Positions 1 through 7,308 of a stretch of 12,286 nucleotides of DNA are shown here, one piece after another. The stretch comes from Candidatus Beckwithbacteria bacterium (GTDB lineage: Bacteria; Patescibacteriota; Microgenomatia; UBA1400; CG1-02-47-37), in the NCBI GenBank assembly GCA_030699295.1, contig JAUYJQ010000054.1, positions 1 through 12,286 on the forward strand, read 5' to 3'. Positions within the stretch are counted from its first letter, which is position 1. Each line of letters starts with the position of its first letter. The translations under genes and the position numbers were made by a program. The notes beneath the pieces are model-generated. The model had not been told where the DNA came from, ran no database searches, and saw nothing but the letters and a program-made list of their open reading frames with translations.

Positions 1-29
1 GGACCTTGTAGGTCTAATCAGTTTAAGTT

Positions 30-878
30 CTAAGCCGCTACTGGTATTCCCATCTTCAGCCAAGAGGCGCCTACCGGAGTTGAACGAGTACTTGCCCATC
101 TCGGGCCGAAAACCAGCTCTGTTTTCCTAGCAACATGTTTGGCAATATAAGTAAATCCGTGTCCGAGTCCGGCCATTTCTTCATAATCTAATGTAGCTAA
201 AATCGTCTCCGCATCCTTCATTACGTTTAACTTCATTAGCACCATATCAAATTCTGATAGCAGCTTTGGGTTAAAATGGTTAGGGTCAAACAAAGAGGGT
301 AAATCTCCCCAATAGGCGCGAAATTGTTCGTTGTAGGCCGCCTCAATCAATGGTTTTTCCTTTTCTCGGCTCCACCAATCTACTCCCGCCGACCGGAGGA
401 ATAATTTACCAGTATTGGCTACCGCTTGTTTGAATTTTGCCGGGGTTGGCTCTTTGGCTCTTAATTTGGCTTCGAGCAACAAGACATAACCCATCTCATG
501 TCTCAGTCCGGCAGTCAATAACTCAGCGGAATCCCGCAACAAAGGAAACCTTAAAATATCAGCGCTCACCCCGTTAATCTTAGCAAATTCTGGCGGCAGT
601 AATTCTGTCAACTGTTGATTGACCTTTGCCGATCTTCTTTTCCCTATTCCGTCAATCATCGGAAATGGAACCAGCAAAGGAATTCCCTTATAATTAGCGC
701 CTTCGGTCCAACCAAACAGGTAGACCGCCTGCATCGTTGTTGCTTCTCTGGAGGTTTCGGGTTGACCGATATCATAAGTATTAAGCTGTCCGGATTCATT
801 AAAGGAAAGGTCAACCCCGACAACATATAGGTCATTCTGTTTTGGTTCAGCTTCTGGTTTTGATTCTGGTTTTGCCAT
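30..878 (-). CDS. Hypothetical protein downstream of ftsZ, 282 aa
   Basis: I do not recognise this protein. It starts at an ATG and ends at TAG. The first 15 residues are charged and repetitive (KPE/KPEAEPK), like a flexible tail, followed by a hydrophobic strand (LYVVGVDLSF, about 17-26) that could open a globular domain. Residues 115-145 look helical and include RHEMGYVLLLEAKLRAK. That is not a HExxH zinc motif. There is no signal peptide and no membrane segment, so it is probably cytoplasmic. The ORF is complete and its opposite-strand frames look like shadows. It lies 19 nt after the ftsZ stop with a TATAAT box in that gap, so it is probably transcribed separately, or in addition to read-through. 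Hand counts of three 120-base samples gave about 37, 42 and 50% GC, somewhat lower than much of the cluster. Confidence is high that it is a gene and nil on function. Confidence 0.8.
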   Translation of the reverse strand: MAKPESKPEAEPKQNDLYVVGVDLSFNESGQLNTYDIGQPETSREATTMQAVYLFGWTEGANYKGIPLLVPFPMIDGIGKRRSAKVNQQLTELLPPEFAKINGVSADILRFPLLRDSAELLTAGLRHEMGYVLLLEAKLRAKEPTPAKFKQAVANTGKLFLRSAGVDWWSREKEKPLIEAAYNEQFRAYWGDLPSLFDPNHFNPKLLSEFDMVLMKLNVMKDAETILATLDYEEMAGLGHGFTYIAKHVARKTELVFGPRWASTRSTPVGASWLKMGIPVAA

Positions 879-889
879 AATTTATTTCT

Positions 890-918
890 ATTATACCTTA
901 GCGCCCCTGACGCAGGAA
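890..918 (-). promoter_or_regulatory. Candidate sigma70-type promoter for the 282-aa gene
   Basis: On the minus strand a perfect TATAAT lies at 890-895, five bases beyond the ftsZ stop. Exactly 17 bases upstream is TTCCTG (913-918), a weak match to TTGACA lying inside the 3' end of ftsZ. The -10 box ends 11 nt before the ATG at 878, so a normal start site would give a leader of only about 5 nt with no room for a ribosome-binding site. The -10 match is clear; promoter activity is inferred. Confidence 0.42.
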
Positions 919-2016
919 TGCAGGAATATCCAGTTCGTCCTGGGGCTCATCTTTGACTTCTTCAAAGCCTTTTTTGCCGTCACCATTGGCTTCATCAACC
1001 TGCTCTTCTGCCTGGGTCTGATTTATCACCCGGCTGGAAATATCCTTGAGCCGCTGCCGGGTTTCATCAAAACCGGTGGCAATTACGGTAATCTTAATTT
1101 GATCAACCAGGGTTTCGTCGATAACCGCGCCAAAAATAATCTCGGCATCGGCGTCAGCCGCTTTAGAAATTATCTCCGCCGCCTGATTAACTTCATTCAT
1201 GGTTAGGTCCGAACCGCCGATTATGTTAAACAACATGCCCTTGGCACCTTCAATCGATGTTTCCAAAAGCGGTGAAGCCACCGCCGACCGGGCCGCTGTC
1301 TGAGCCCGATTTTCACCCACCCCAGAACCGATTCCCATCAGGGCGGTACCGGCCCCGGACATGACTGTTTTGACATCGGCAAAGTCAACATTAATCAACC
1401 CGGTGGTGGTAATCAGGTCGGAAATTCCCTGGACTCCCTGCGACAAAACACCGTCGGCCAAACGGAAGGCTTCAATCAAAGTTAAATTTTTATCAATCAC
1501 GTCCATTAAGCGCTGGTTGGGAACGACAATCAAAGTGTCCACTTTGCCTTTTAGGTTTTCAATGCCTTCTTCAGCCGCCACCATCCGGCGGGTACCTTCA
1601 AATAAAAAAGGTTTGGTAACTACCGCTACCGTCAAGGCCCCGGACTCTTTGGCCACTTCGGCAATGACCGGGCTGGCACCGGTACCGGTGCCGCCGCCCA
1701 TGCCGGCAGTCAGGAAAACCATGTCAGAATCAAACAGCATTTCCTGGAGCTTTTCTTTCGATTCTTCAGCGGCCTCTTTCCCGGTTTGCGGACTGCCGCC
1801 GGAGCCTAAACCGCGGGTCAATTTCTGGCCGATTTGAATTTTTGATTCTGATTTGCAGGCCAGCAGCGCCTGAGCATCGGTATTTATACCAATAAACTCA
1901 ACGCCTTTTATCGACCCGGCGGTAATCATTGAATTAATCGCGTTATTGCCGCCGCCGCCGATGCCCAAAACCTTAATTTTGGCAAATGTATTTAAATCCG
2001 GTTTGACCAGAGCCAT
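898..2016 (-). CDS. ftsZ: Cell division GTPase FtsZ
   Basis: Tubulin-like GTPase that polymerises into the cytoplasmic Z ring and recruits the septal wall machinery. The 372 residues match the usual length. Visible landmarks: the N-terminal nucleotide-binding loop GIGGGGNNA (18-26), the tubulin signature GGGTGTG (107-113), the TKPF strand region (134-137), the NxR-type VPNQRL (165-170), and the catalytic T7 loop NVDFADVK (209-216), whose acidic residues complete the GTPase site of the adjacent subunit. After the folded core (to about 318) comes an acidic linker rich in E, D and Q, then a conserved C-terminal peptide DIPAFLR (363-369), the docking tail for FtsA. The ATG start gives the standard N-terminus. 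No Shine-Dalgarno is visible upstream. It is the last gene of the cluster, separated from ftsA by 78 nt. Family assignment is secure. Confidence 0.98.
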   Translation of the reverse strand: MALVKPDLNTFAKIKVLGIGGGGNNAINSMITAGSIKGVEFIGINTDAQALLACKSESKIQIGQKLTRGLGSGGSPQTGKEAAEESKEKLQEMLFDSDMVFLTAGMGGGTGTGASPVIAEVAKESGALTVAVVTKPFLFEGTRRMVAAEEGIENLKGKVDTLIVVPNQRLMDVIDKNLTLIEAFRLADGVLSQGVQGISDLITTTGLINVDFADVKTVMSGAGTALMGIGSGVGENRAQTAARSAVASPLLETSIEGAKGMLFNIIGGSDLTMNEVNQAAEIISKAADADAEIIFGAVIDETLVDQIKITVIATGFDETRQRLKDISSRVINQTQAEEQVDEANGDGKKGFEEVKDEPQDELDIPAFLRQGR

Positions 2017-2050
2017 ATTTAATTAATTAAAGTGGGGCAGGAGTGAATTA

Positions 2051-2079
2051 ACAATAAACTATTTCTTTACTTTGGGCAA
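2051..2079 (-). promoter_or_regulatory. Weak candidate promoter in the ftsA-ftsZ spacer
   Basis: On the minus strand TTGCCC (2074-2079) and TATTGT (2051-2056) are separated by exactly 17 bases; each matches 4 of 6 consensus positions. The predicted start would leave a leader of roughly 28-30 nt before the ftsZ ATG. This is the only non-overlapping spacer in the cluster, so a booster promoter for ftsZ is reasonable. Matches of this quality also occur by chance. Confidence 0.25.
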
Positions 2080-2080
2080 G

Positions 2081-2100
2081 CCCTTCGACCAGACTCAGGG
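2081..2100 (-). repeat. REP-like palindromic element over the ftsA stop codon
   Basis: The minus strand reads CCCTGAGTCTGGTCGAAGGG, with complementary ends (CCCT/AGGG) and an imperfect interior. This has the form CCCTGAG-N-GTCGAAGGG of a short repetitive extragenic palindrome found in many copies in diverse bacterial genomes. Its first bases supply the last codon (CCC, Pro) and TGA stop of ftsA. Directly after it, GGGCTTGCCC (2074-2083) can form a second small hairpin. Only one copy is present in this window, so assignment to a repeat family rests on recall of the consensus. Confidence 0.5.
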
Positions 2101-3363
2101 TAAAAACGACTTAATTAATTTTACCCCTTTATCAAAAAAACCTTTTAGCGGAATCTTGCCGATCAGGTTAGACATTTTTTTAAAGGAAGAGCCTGACTTA
2201 ACCCCTTTGGCATTTTTCAAGCCGTACTCAATTAAACCCCAGGCGGCAGCAAAGGCCGGCGATTTGATTTCATCGACTAAGCCGGATAAACCTTTCGGGT
2301 AACCAATTCTAACCGGCAAAGACAGACAGCGCTTACAACTACTGGCCAAACCGACAGTCAAGGCACCGCCGCCGGTTATGACCACTCCGGCCGGGGTGGC
2401 CCCGCCAAAACCGGACTTTTTTATTTCCTCGCCCACCAAAGTAAAAATCTCATTTAAGCGCGGCCGGATAATGCCTTCGACCAAAGTCTTCCTGGATAAT
2501 TTGCCGACCTCTTCATTTAAAATTAAGCCTTTGACGTCCAGCTCGTCGGTGGCCTCGCCTTCTCCCGCCGGCACCTTAGATAAAGCGATTTTAATTTTTT
2601 CCGCCGATTCCAAACTAACCCGTAAGCCTATAGCCAAATCATTAGTAATGTTTTTTGCCCCAACCGGCAGGACCGAGGAATAAGACAGCGCCCCGTCAAT
2701 AAACAGGGCAATTGAGGCACTGCCGCCGCCTAGATCAATCAGTATTACTCCCAGCTCTTTTTCAGTGGAGGTCAAAACCGCTTGAGCGCTGGCTAGACCG
2801 GTAAAAACCAAACTGTCAACTTCGATGCCAATTTCGGCAATACACTTACTGATGTTACGCATAGCCGTGGATGAGCCGGAGACTAAATGAGCTTCGGCTT
2901 CCAAGCGAACACCGCTCATGCCCACCGGGTCTTTTACCCCTTCCTGGCTATCGACTTTAAAGTCGCGGGCAATCACATGTAAAACTTCCCGCGATGACGG
3001 TAGCGAAACTGCCCTGGCCGCTTCGATCACCCGGGCCACGTCCTGATCGTCGATTTCACCTTCGGAATCGGCTACGGCGACTACGCCTTTGGAGTTTAAA
3101 GATTCAATATGGATGCCGGCAATTGATACCAGTGCCGAAGAGATTGAGTAACCGGCCATCCGCTCGGCCGCTTCGACGCTTTGAGTAATTGATTCAATGG
3201 CTTCGTCGATATCCACAATCTGGCTTTTTCTGATGCCCTGAGCCGGCTGGTTACTGACGCCGATGACGTTAATTTTCTCCTGGTCTAAAGACAATGAAGC
3301 AATCACCGTAGTAATTTTGGTGGTGCCGATGTCAATGGCAGAAATGAGTTGTGATTTTGGCAT
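2095..3363 (-). CDS. ftsA: Cell division protein FtsA (actin-like Z-ring anchor)
   Basis: Actin-fold ATPase that tethers FtsZ filaments to the inner face of the membrane and links the Z ring to the periplasmic divisome. The 422 residues are typical. ATP-site motifs are visible in order: phosphate 1 AIDIGTTKITTVI (9-21), phosphate 2 ILIDLGGGSAS (207-217), and the adenosine motif VVITGGGALTVGL (327-339). The FtsA-specific 1C subdomain lies between (about 84-165, with HVIARDFKVD). The end, about 401-422 (GKIPLKGFFDKGVKLIKSFLP), reads as a short amphipathic membrane-targeting helix. The ATG start lies 7 nt after the ftsQ stop, so the two genes are likely co-transcribed. The stop codon falls inside a REP-like element, but the amphipathic tail appears complete, so truncation is unlikely. 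Confidence 0.97.
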   Translation of the reverse strand: MPKSQLISAIDIGTTKITTVIASLSLDQEKINVIGVSNQPAQGIRKSQIVDIDEAIESITQSVEAAERMAGYSISSALVSIAGIHIESLNSKGVVAVADSEGEIDDQDVARVIEAARAVSLPSSREVLHVIARDFKVDSQEGVKDPVGMSGVRLEAEAHLVSGSSTAMRNISKCIAEIGIEVDSLVFTGLASAQAVLTSTEKELGVILIDLGGGSASIALFIDGALSYSSVLPVGAKNITNDLAIGLRVSLESAEKIKIALSKVPAGEGEATDELDVKGLILNEEVGKLSRKTLVEGIIRPRLNEIFTLVGEEIKKSGFGGATPAGVVITGGGALTVGLASSCKRCLSLPVRIGYPKGLSGLVDEIKSPAFAAAWGLIEYGLKNAKGVKSGSSFKKMSNLIGKIPLKGFFDKGVKLIKSFLP

Positions 3364-3370
3364 TTATAAT

Positions 3371-4051
3371 TTAATAAGTTAAGATTGGTTTATCAAACCT
3401 TAAATCAATTTTTGTTGGGTTTCTTTCTCCTATTTTAATGTTTGTCAGGATGAATTGTAAAGAGCCAACGCGCGAGGCTAAATCTTCGTTAACCGGAATG
3501 ACGGCTTCCGGACCGGCAGTGGTTTTAACCAAATAGCCGTCCTCAGGTAAGCGGGTTAAAAATTCAAAGTTGACATAATAAGCAGCCAGGGTGTTAATCA
3601 GTTTGGCTAACTCCAGGCTCATCGCCGACTCGCCTTCAACCAGCGGCACTTCGCCAGGCCAAAGAACGGCCGGCAACGACTGGTTTAAACTTGATGACGG
3701 TGTGTAAATAAAACCGGTCTTATCCAAGTAAAACTCCGGGCCGGTTGGCTGGACCTGAATCACCGCCACCGGCACCCGTCTGACAAGATCAATATTGAGG
3801 CGATTGGGCAAGTGCTTGGTGACACTAATCTGCGTCAATGTCGGGTCAAAATTCATGATCTGTCTTTTAGCTGCCGCCGCATTAAATTGAAAAATATTCT
3901 TGCCCACAAAACTCAATAATACCGGTTCCATTTGTAAGGGGCAGGGATAATGATTCAGCTGGCAGTTGATGGCTTTAAGCTCAAACACGTCTAGGTGGCT
4001 TAAGCCGATCACTAAACCGATTAAAATAAGCCCGACGGCAAATTTAAACAT
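3371..4051 (-). CDS. ftsQ: Cell division protein FtsQ/DivIB (POTRA domain)
   Basis: Single-pass membrane protein of the divisome that in known systems scaffolds FtsB and FtsL and couples the Z ring to septal wall synthesis. The sequence has one N-terminal membrane helix (about 2-18) after almost no cytoplasmic tail, then an extracytoplasmic POTRA-like segment (about 24-96: FELKAINC, FVGKNIFQFN, VTKHLPNRLNIDLVRRVPVAVI), then the FtsQ beta domain ending in IDLRFDKPILTY. The start is fixed: an in-frame TAA lies three codons upstream of the ATG. The gene overlaps murG by 8 nt (ATGTTTAA), implying translational coupling. C30 and C37 on the outer face could form a disulfide. At 226 residues it is shorter than the E. 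coli protein, mainly through loss of the cytoplasmic tail. Confidence 0.93.
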   Translation of the reverse strand: MFKFAVGLILIGLVIGLSHLDVFELKAINCQLNHYPCPLQMEPVLLSFVGKNIFQFNAAAAKRQIMNFDPTLTQISVTKHLPNRLNIDLVRRVPVAVIQVQPTGPEFYLDKTGFIYTPSSSLNQSLPAVLWPGEVPLVEGESAMSLELAKLINTLAAYYVNFEFLTRLPEDGYLVKTTAGPEAVIPVNEDLASRVGSLQFILTNIKIGERNPTKIDLRFDKPILTY

Positions 4052-5012
4052 CGCGTCTTAACTTGGCAACCAATTGATAAAGTGACTGGGCCGCTGTGGC
4101 TACCCGCCTAGCAGGAAAGTTAACTTTAGGGTTCCGGGGTAACTTCGAGTTTGCCCTAATTATTGCCTGGTGTAAATTGCCCGGGGTCAACTTGGCTTGA
4201 GGCAAGATGACTGCCAGTCCGAGACTCTTTAAATAGAGCGCATTCCTCAATTGTTCGCCCCTTTGAGTGTAGGGTAAGGGAATCAAAACTGCCGGCAGCT
4301 TAAGATAAGCCAGTTCGGTGACAGTATTAATCCCCGCCCGGCCGACGACCAACTGGGCCTTCGAGTAAATTCGGGCTAGTTCTTGGGTGTTAAACCAACG
4401 CTGGGCGTGGTAACGGGGATGAGTTAACTCCTCCGGCTGGCTCAAACCGTATTGGTGATAAACCGTAAACCGCTTCAAAAGCCGGTGTAAAATCGGCCCG
4501 ATAGCCTGATTTATTACCAGCGAACCCTGGTGGCCGCCGGTAATCAAGATCACCGGACGGGGCGATCTGGTTAAATTAAGAATGGCTTTTCTAACCGGAT
4601 TACCGGTTAAAACGGTTTTTTTAGCAGAGAAATAGCCTCGGCTCGACTGCCAGGAAATGGCCACCTGGCTGGCTAAACGGCTGGTGATTTTGGTGGCTAA
4701 CCCGACACCAAATGTCTGCTCGTGAATTAACAGCGGCAGCTTTAGCCACCAGGCCGCCAGGCATACCGGCACGGCTGAATAGCCGCCAAAACTGACTACC
4801 ACTGCCGGTTTAATTAATTGAAGTTTAGAGGTTGTTTTCCAAACCAGGCCGGGTAGTTTAAACAGCCCTAAAGCTGATCCCCACCAGTCATAGCGCCTAA
4901 ACCTGGGGCTGTCATCTTCGCCCAACTCATAAGCCCGCCAATTAGCCGGCAACTGCTCGGTTAGGGCCAAAGCCGGGGTTAAATGACTGCCGGTAATCAC
5001 AATTTTAGTCAT
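4044..5012 (-). CDS. murG: MurG, UDP-GlcNAc:lipid I GlcNAc transferase
   Basis: Peripheral membrane GT28 glycosyltransferase that adds GlcNAc to lipid I to give lipid II. I place the start at the ATG at 5012, which overlaps the ftsW stop as ATGA; the longer in-frame reading up to 5714 runs inside ftsW in another frame and resembles no protein. The resulting 322 residues are short for the family (about 355 in E. coli). Landmarks: N-terminal loop ITGSHLTPAL (6-15), SFGGYSAVP (74-82), IHEQT (96-100), VLTGNPVR (134-141), the donor-site motif ITGGHQGSLVIN (157-168), GRAGINTVTELA (224-235) holding the GlcNAc-binding Glu, and LPYTQRGEQLRNA (246-258). The first glycine-rich loop is shortened relative to the usual GGTGGHxxP. 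The C-terminus overlaps ftsQ by 8 nt. Confidence 0.95.
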   Translation of the reverse strand: MTKIVITGSHLTPALALTEQLPANWRAYELGEDDSPRFRRYDWWGSALGLFKLPGLVWKTTSKLQLIKPAVVVSFGGYSAVPVCLAAWWLKLPLLIHEQTFGVGLATKITSRLASQVAISWQSSRGYFSAKKTVLTGNPVRKAILNLTRSPRPVILITGGHQGSLVINQAIGPILHRLLKRFTVYHQYGLSQPEELTHPRYHAQRWFNTQELARIYSKAQLVVGRAGINTVTELAYLKLPAVLIPLPYTQRGEQLRNALYLKSLGLAVILPQAKLTPGNLHQAIIRANSKLPRNPKVNFPARRVATAAQSLYQLVAKLRRDV

Positions 5013-6103
5013 GAGCGTTTTTTGGGATTTACCCGGAACCGGGAAATATTTAGTAACAGGCCAACGGCAGTTAAAGTGACAATTAAACTCGAACCGCCGT
5101 AAGAAATAAACGGCAGCGGCACGCCGGTCAATGGCACTAAGGCCAGCATGGCGGCTAAATTGACAAAAATTTGTATCCCAATCCAGCTGGTCATGCCGGC
5201 AGCCAAGAGACTGGTAAATCGATCCGGGGCCAAGCGGGCAATTTTCAGCCCCCGCCAGATGATTAATAACAAAACCAAAATCAGCAATGATGCGCCGATA
5301 AACCCGGCTTCTTCGGCCACAATGGCAAAAATTGAATCGGTGGTTACCTGGGGTAAATATTGATATTTTTGGCGTGATTCCCCTAAACCCAAACCCCAAA
5401 ACCCACCCGAACCGATAGCGATTAAAGCCTGGCGGATGTGATAAGAACTGCCCAGGGGATCGCGTAAGGGATTTAAAAAAGTCATCAATCTTTCCTGGCG
5501 GTAATGAGACGAATAAATTAAACCCAGGCCGGCGGCAGTTCCCAAAAACCCCAAAGTTACCAGCCATTTTAACTGCCCGCCGGCAATATAAAAGAGTAAG
5601 AATGCCGCAGCCAGCACTACCAGGGCTGTTCCCAGATCCGGCTGAAGCATAATCAGGCCAAAAAATAAGGCTAAGATAACTAAAAACTGCCAAAACGGCC
5701 GGGGCCGCTCCCACCAGGCCGCCAGATACACCAGTAAAGATAGTTTAGCCAGCTCGGTTGGCTGAAGCCGGAAGTCGCCTAGAGCCAGCCAGCGCCGGGC
5801 GCCGAGCGCTTCTGTCCCCAGGCCTGGAATCAAGACCAGGACTAGTGACAATAAAGTAACCAGGAGCAGTATAGGAGATATTTTTTTAACCCAGCTTAAG
5901 GGGAAATAAGCCGCCGCAACCAAGCTGGCCAAACCAATTACCAGCCACAGCGCCTGCTGTTTTAAGAAATAATATTTGTCAGCAAACAAAGCATCGGCTT
6001 CCACTACCGAGGCGTTGTAAACCATGATCAGGCCGAATAAAGACACCACTACCACCAGGGTTAATAAGACCAAGTCAAATGATTTTAGAGTTTTTTTACC
6101 CAT
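5009..6103 (-). CDS. ftsW: FtsW, SEDS-family septal peptidoglycan glycosyltransferase
   Basis: Polytopic membrane enzyme that polymerises lipid II into glycan strands at the septum with a partner class B PBP (not in this window). The 364 residues contain about ten hydrophobic segments. SEDS hallmarks: ARRWLALGDFRLQPTELAKL (102-121), LQPDLGTA (153-160), SYHIRQALIAIGSGG (220-234), TTDSIFAIVAEEAGFIG (254-270) with the presumed catalytic Asp at 256, and PLTGVPLPFISYGGSS (324-339). The cluster position beside murG and ftsQ favours FtsW over RodA, which has the same fold. The ATG overlaps the murD 3' end by 19 nt, and the TGA stop is shared with the murG start (ATGA). The C-terminal tail is very short (RFRVNPKKRS). 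Confidence 0.95.
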   Translation of the reverse strand: MGKKTLKSFDLVLLTLVVVVSLFGLIMVYNASVVEADALFADKYYFLKQQALWLVIGLASLVAAAYFPLSWVKKISPILLLVTLLSLVLVLIPGLGTEALGARRWLALGDFRLQPTELAKLSLLVYLAAWWERPRPFWQFLVILALFFGLIMLQPDLGTALVVLAAAFLLFYIAGGQLKWLVTLGFLGTAAGLGLIYSSHYRQERLMTFLNPLRDPLGSSYHIRQALIAIGSGGFWGLGLGESRQKYQYLPQVTTDSIFAIVAEEAGFIGASLLILVLLLIIWRGLKIARLAPDRFTSLLAAGMTSWIGIQIFVNLAAMLALVPLTGVPLPFISYGGSSLIVTLTAVGLLLNISRFRVNPKKRS

Positions 6104-7308
6104 AGCTTAAATTGGTTACCCCGGTCTTGATAGTCAGTAAACATGTCAAAGCTGGCACAAGCCGGAGTCAGCACCACTACGCTACCCGGCAGGCTGATTT
6201 TCCCGGCAATCGTAACCACGGCTTTCATCGTGGTTAATCCGGTAATAATCGCGCCGGAAAAACCGCTGACTGCGGCTTTAATTTTACCGGCCGTTTTACC
6301 GATTAAAATCAAGTTTCTCACGTTTTTACTGGCAACAATCACCCGGCCCAAACGCCGATAATCAGAGCCTTTTTCCGAACCGCCTAAAATAATAGTCATT
6401 GGCTCGAAAAAAGATTTAATCGCCGCTATGGCTGTTTCCGGCGTGGTAGAAAAAGAGTCATTATAAAAAGTAATGGCGTTAACTTTTCTGACCAGCTCCA
6501 AACGGTGCTCTAAACCTTTAAACTTAAAAACTGCTTCAGTCATATTCTCTTTAGCCACCCCGGCTAAGCCAGCGGCGGCCATGGCGGCGGCAATATTTTC
6601 CCGATTATGTTCACCGCGGAGCTTGATTCGGGTAACATCCAGATTTACGCGCCGGCCGGAAAACCAATGGATTCTGGCCGGAGTCAGCACCGCCATTTTT
6701 TTGGTCACCGGATAATCGACATTTAAAACCGCATGGTCAGATGGATGTTGATATTTTAAAATGCTGGTCTTGGCCCCGCGATATTCCTTGGTACTTTTAT
6801 GGACGTCTAAGTGATCGCTGGTAATGTTTAAAACCACCGCTATATGCGGGCTTTTGGTCAAATCCTGGAGTTGAAAACTGGACAGTTCCAGGCAAACCCA
6901 ATCGCCGGCTTTGAGCCGAGGCAGTAAAGACAACATCGGTTTGCCGATATTGCCGGCAATGTAAGCTGATTGGCCGTCATTTTGAAGAATTTGGTAAATC
7001 AGGCTGGTGGTCGTTCCTTTACCTTTAGTGCCGGTAACGGCAATAATTTTTGCCGGGCACTGGTCAAAAAACAGCTTGGTTGCCGAAGAAATAATTGCAC
7101 CGGCTGTCTCCGCTTTAACGATCATCGGGCTATAGCGGTAAAAACCCGGGGAGCGAAAAACGATATCAAATCCGGCCAGATCGACAGCCTTGATTTTGTC
7201 AAAAACTTTAATCCGGCAACCTCGGGAATTGGTTTTCAGCCAATCATAGACATCCCGCCCTTCTTTGCCTGATCCCAAAACAGCGATGTTTTTATCTATA
7301 AACTGCAT
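6085..7308 (-). CDS. murD: MurD, UDP-MurNAc-L-alanine:D-glutamate ligase
   Basis: Cytoplasmic ATP-dependent ligase that adds D-Glu to UDP-MurNAc-L-Ala, the second residue of the stem peptide. Domain 1 binds UDP-MurNAc (VLGSGKEGRDV, 10-20). Domain 2 carries the ATP P-loop VTGTKGKGTTTS (91-102), ELSSFQL (141-147), NITSDHLDVH (161-170), and the Lys expected to be carbamylated in EYRGAK (K180). The GEHNRENIAAA motif is at 232-242. Domain 3 has the NDSFSTTPET motif (283-292), GGSEKGSDY (309-317) and TPACASFDMFTDYQDRG (381-397). The NDSFSTTPET form recalls MurD homologues of Patescibacteria rather than the common NDSKATN. At 407 residues it is compact (E. coli 438). It overlaps murI by 13 nt and ftsW by 19 nt. 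Its neighbour MurI makes its D-Glu substrate. Confidence 0.95.
   Translation of the reverse strand: MQFIDKNIAVLGSGKEGRDVYDWLKTNSRGCRIKVFDKIKAVDLAGFDIVFRSPGFYRYSPMIVKAETAGAIISSATKLFFDQCPAKIIAVTGTKGKGTTTSLIYQILQNDGQSAYIAGNIGKPMLSLLPRLKAGDWVCLELSSFQLQDLTKSPHIAVVLNITSDHLDVHKSTKEYRGAKTSILKYQHPSDHAVLNVDYPVTKKMAVLTPARIHWFSGRRVNLDVTRIKLRGEHNRENIAAAMAAAGLAGVAKENMTEAVFKFKGLEHRLELVRKVNAITFYNDSFSTTPETAIAAIKSFFEPMTIILGGSEKGSDYRRLGRVIVASKNVRNLILIGKTAGKIKAAVSGFSGAIITGLTTMKAVVTIAGKISLPGSVVVLTPACASFDMFTDYQDRGNQFKLWVKKL

Noticed and set aside
2..14. Small hairpin GACC-TTGTA-GGTC after the 282-aa gene as a terminator
   Set aside because: The stem is only 4-5 bp with no T tract on the coding strand, and the context is cut by the window edge.
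120..760. HEMGY in the 282-aa protein as a metalloprotease motif
   Set aside because: It lacks the second His of HExxH and no other metal ligands are arranged nearby.
1361..1837. Plus-strand open frame opposite ftsZ (158 codons), and similar ones opposite ftsA, murD and mraY
   Set aside because: They mirror codon structure of the real minus-strand genes, have no recognisable domains, and overlap strongly conserved coding sequence.
2017..2120. Recurrent TTAATTAATT words as possible protein-binding sites
   Set aside because: The same word recurs inside coding sequence (near 4804 and 9861) and is explained by A/T-rich codons.
5013..5714. A long open frame upstream of and in frame with murG, giving a 556-residue reading
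   Set aside because: It lies wholly inside ftsW in another frame; its translation shows no domain and odd composition. The ATG at 5012 gives the correct MurG N-terminus and the common ATGA overlap.
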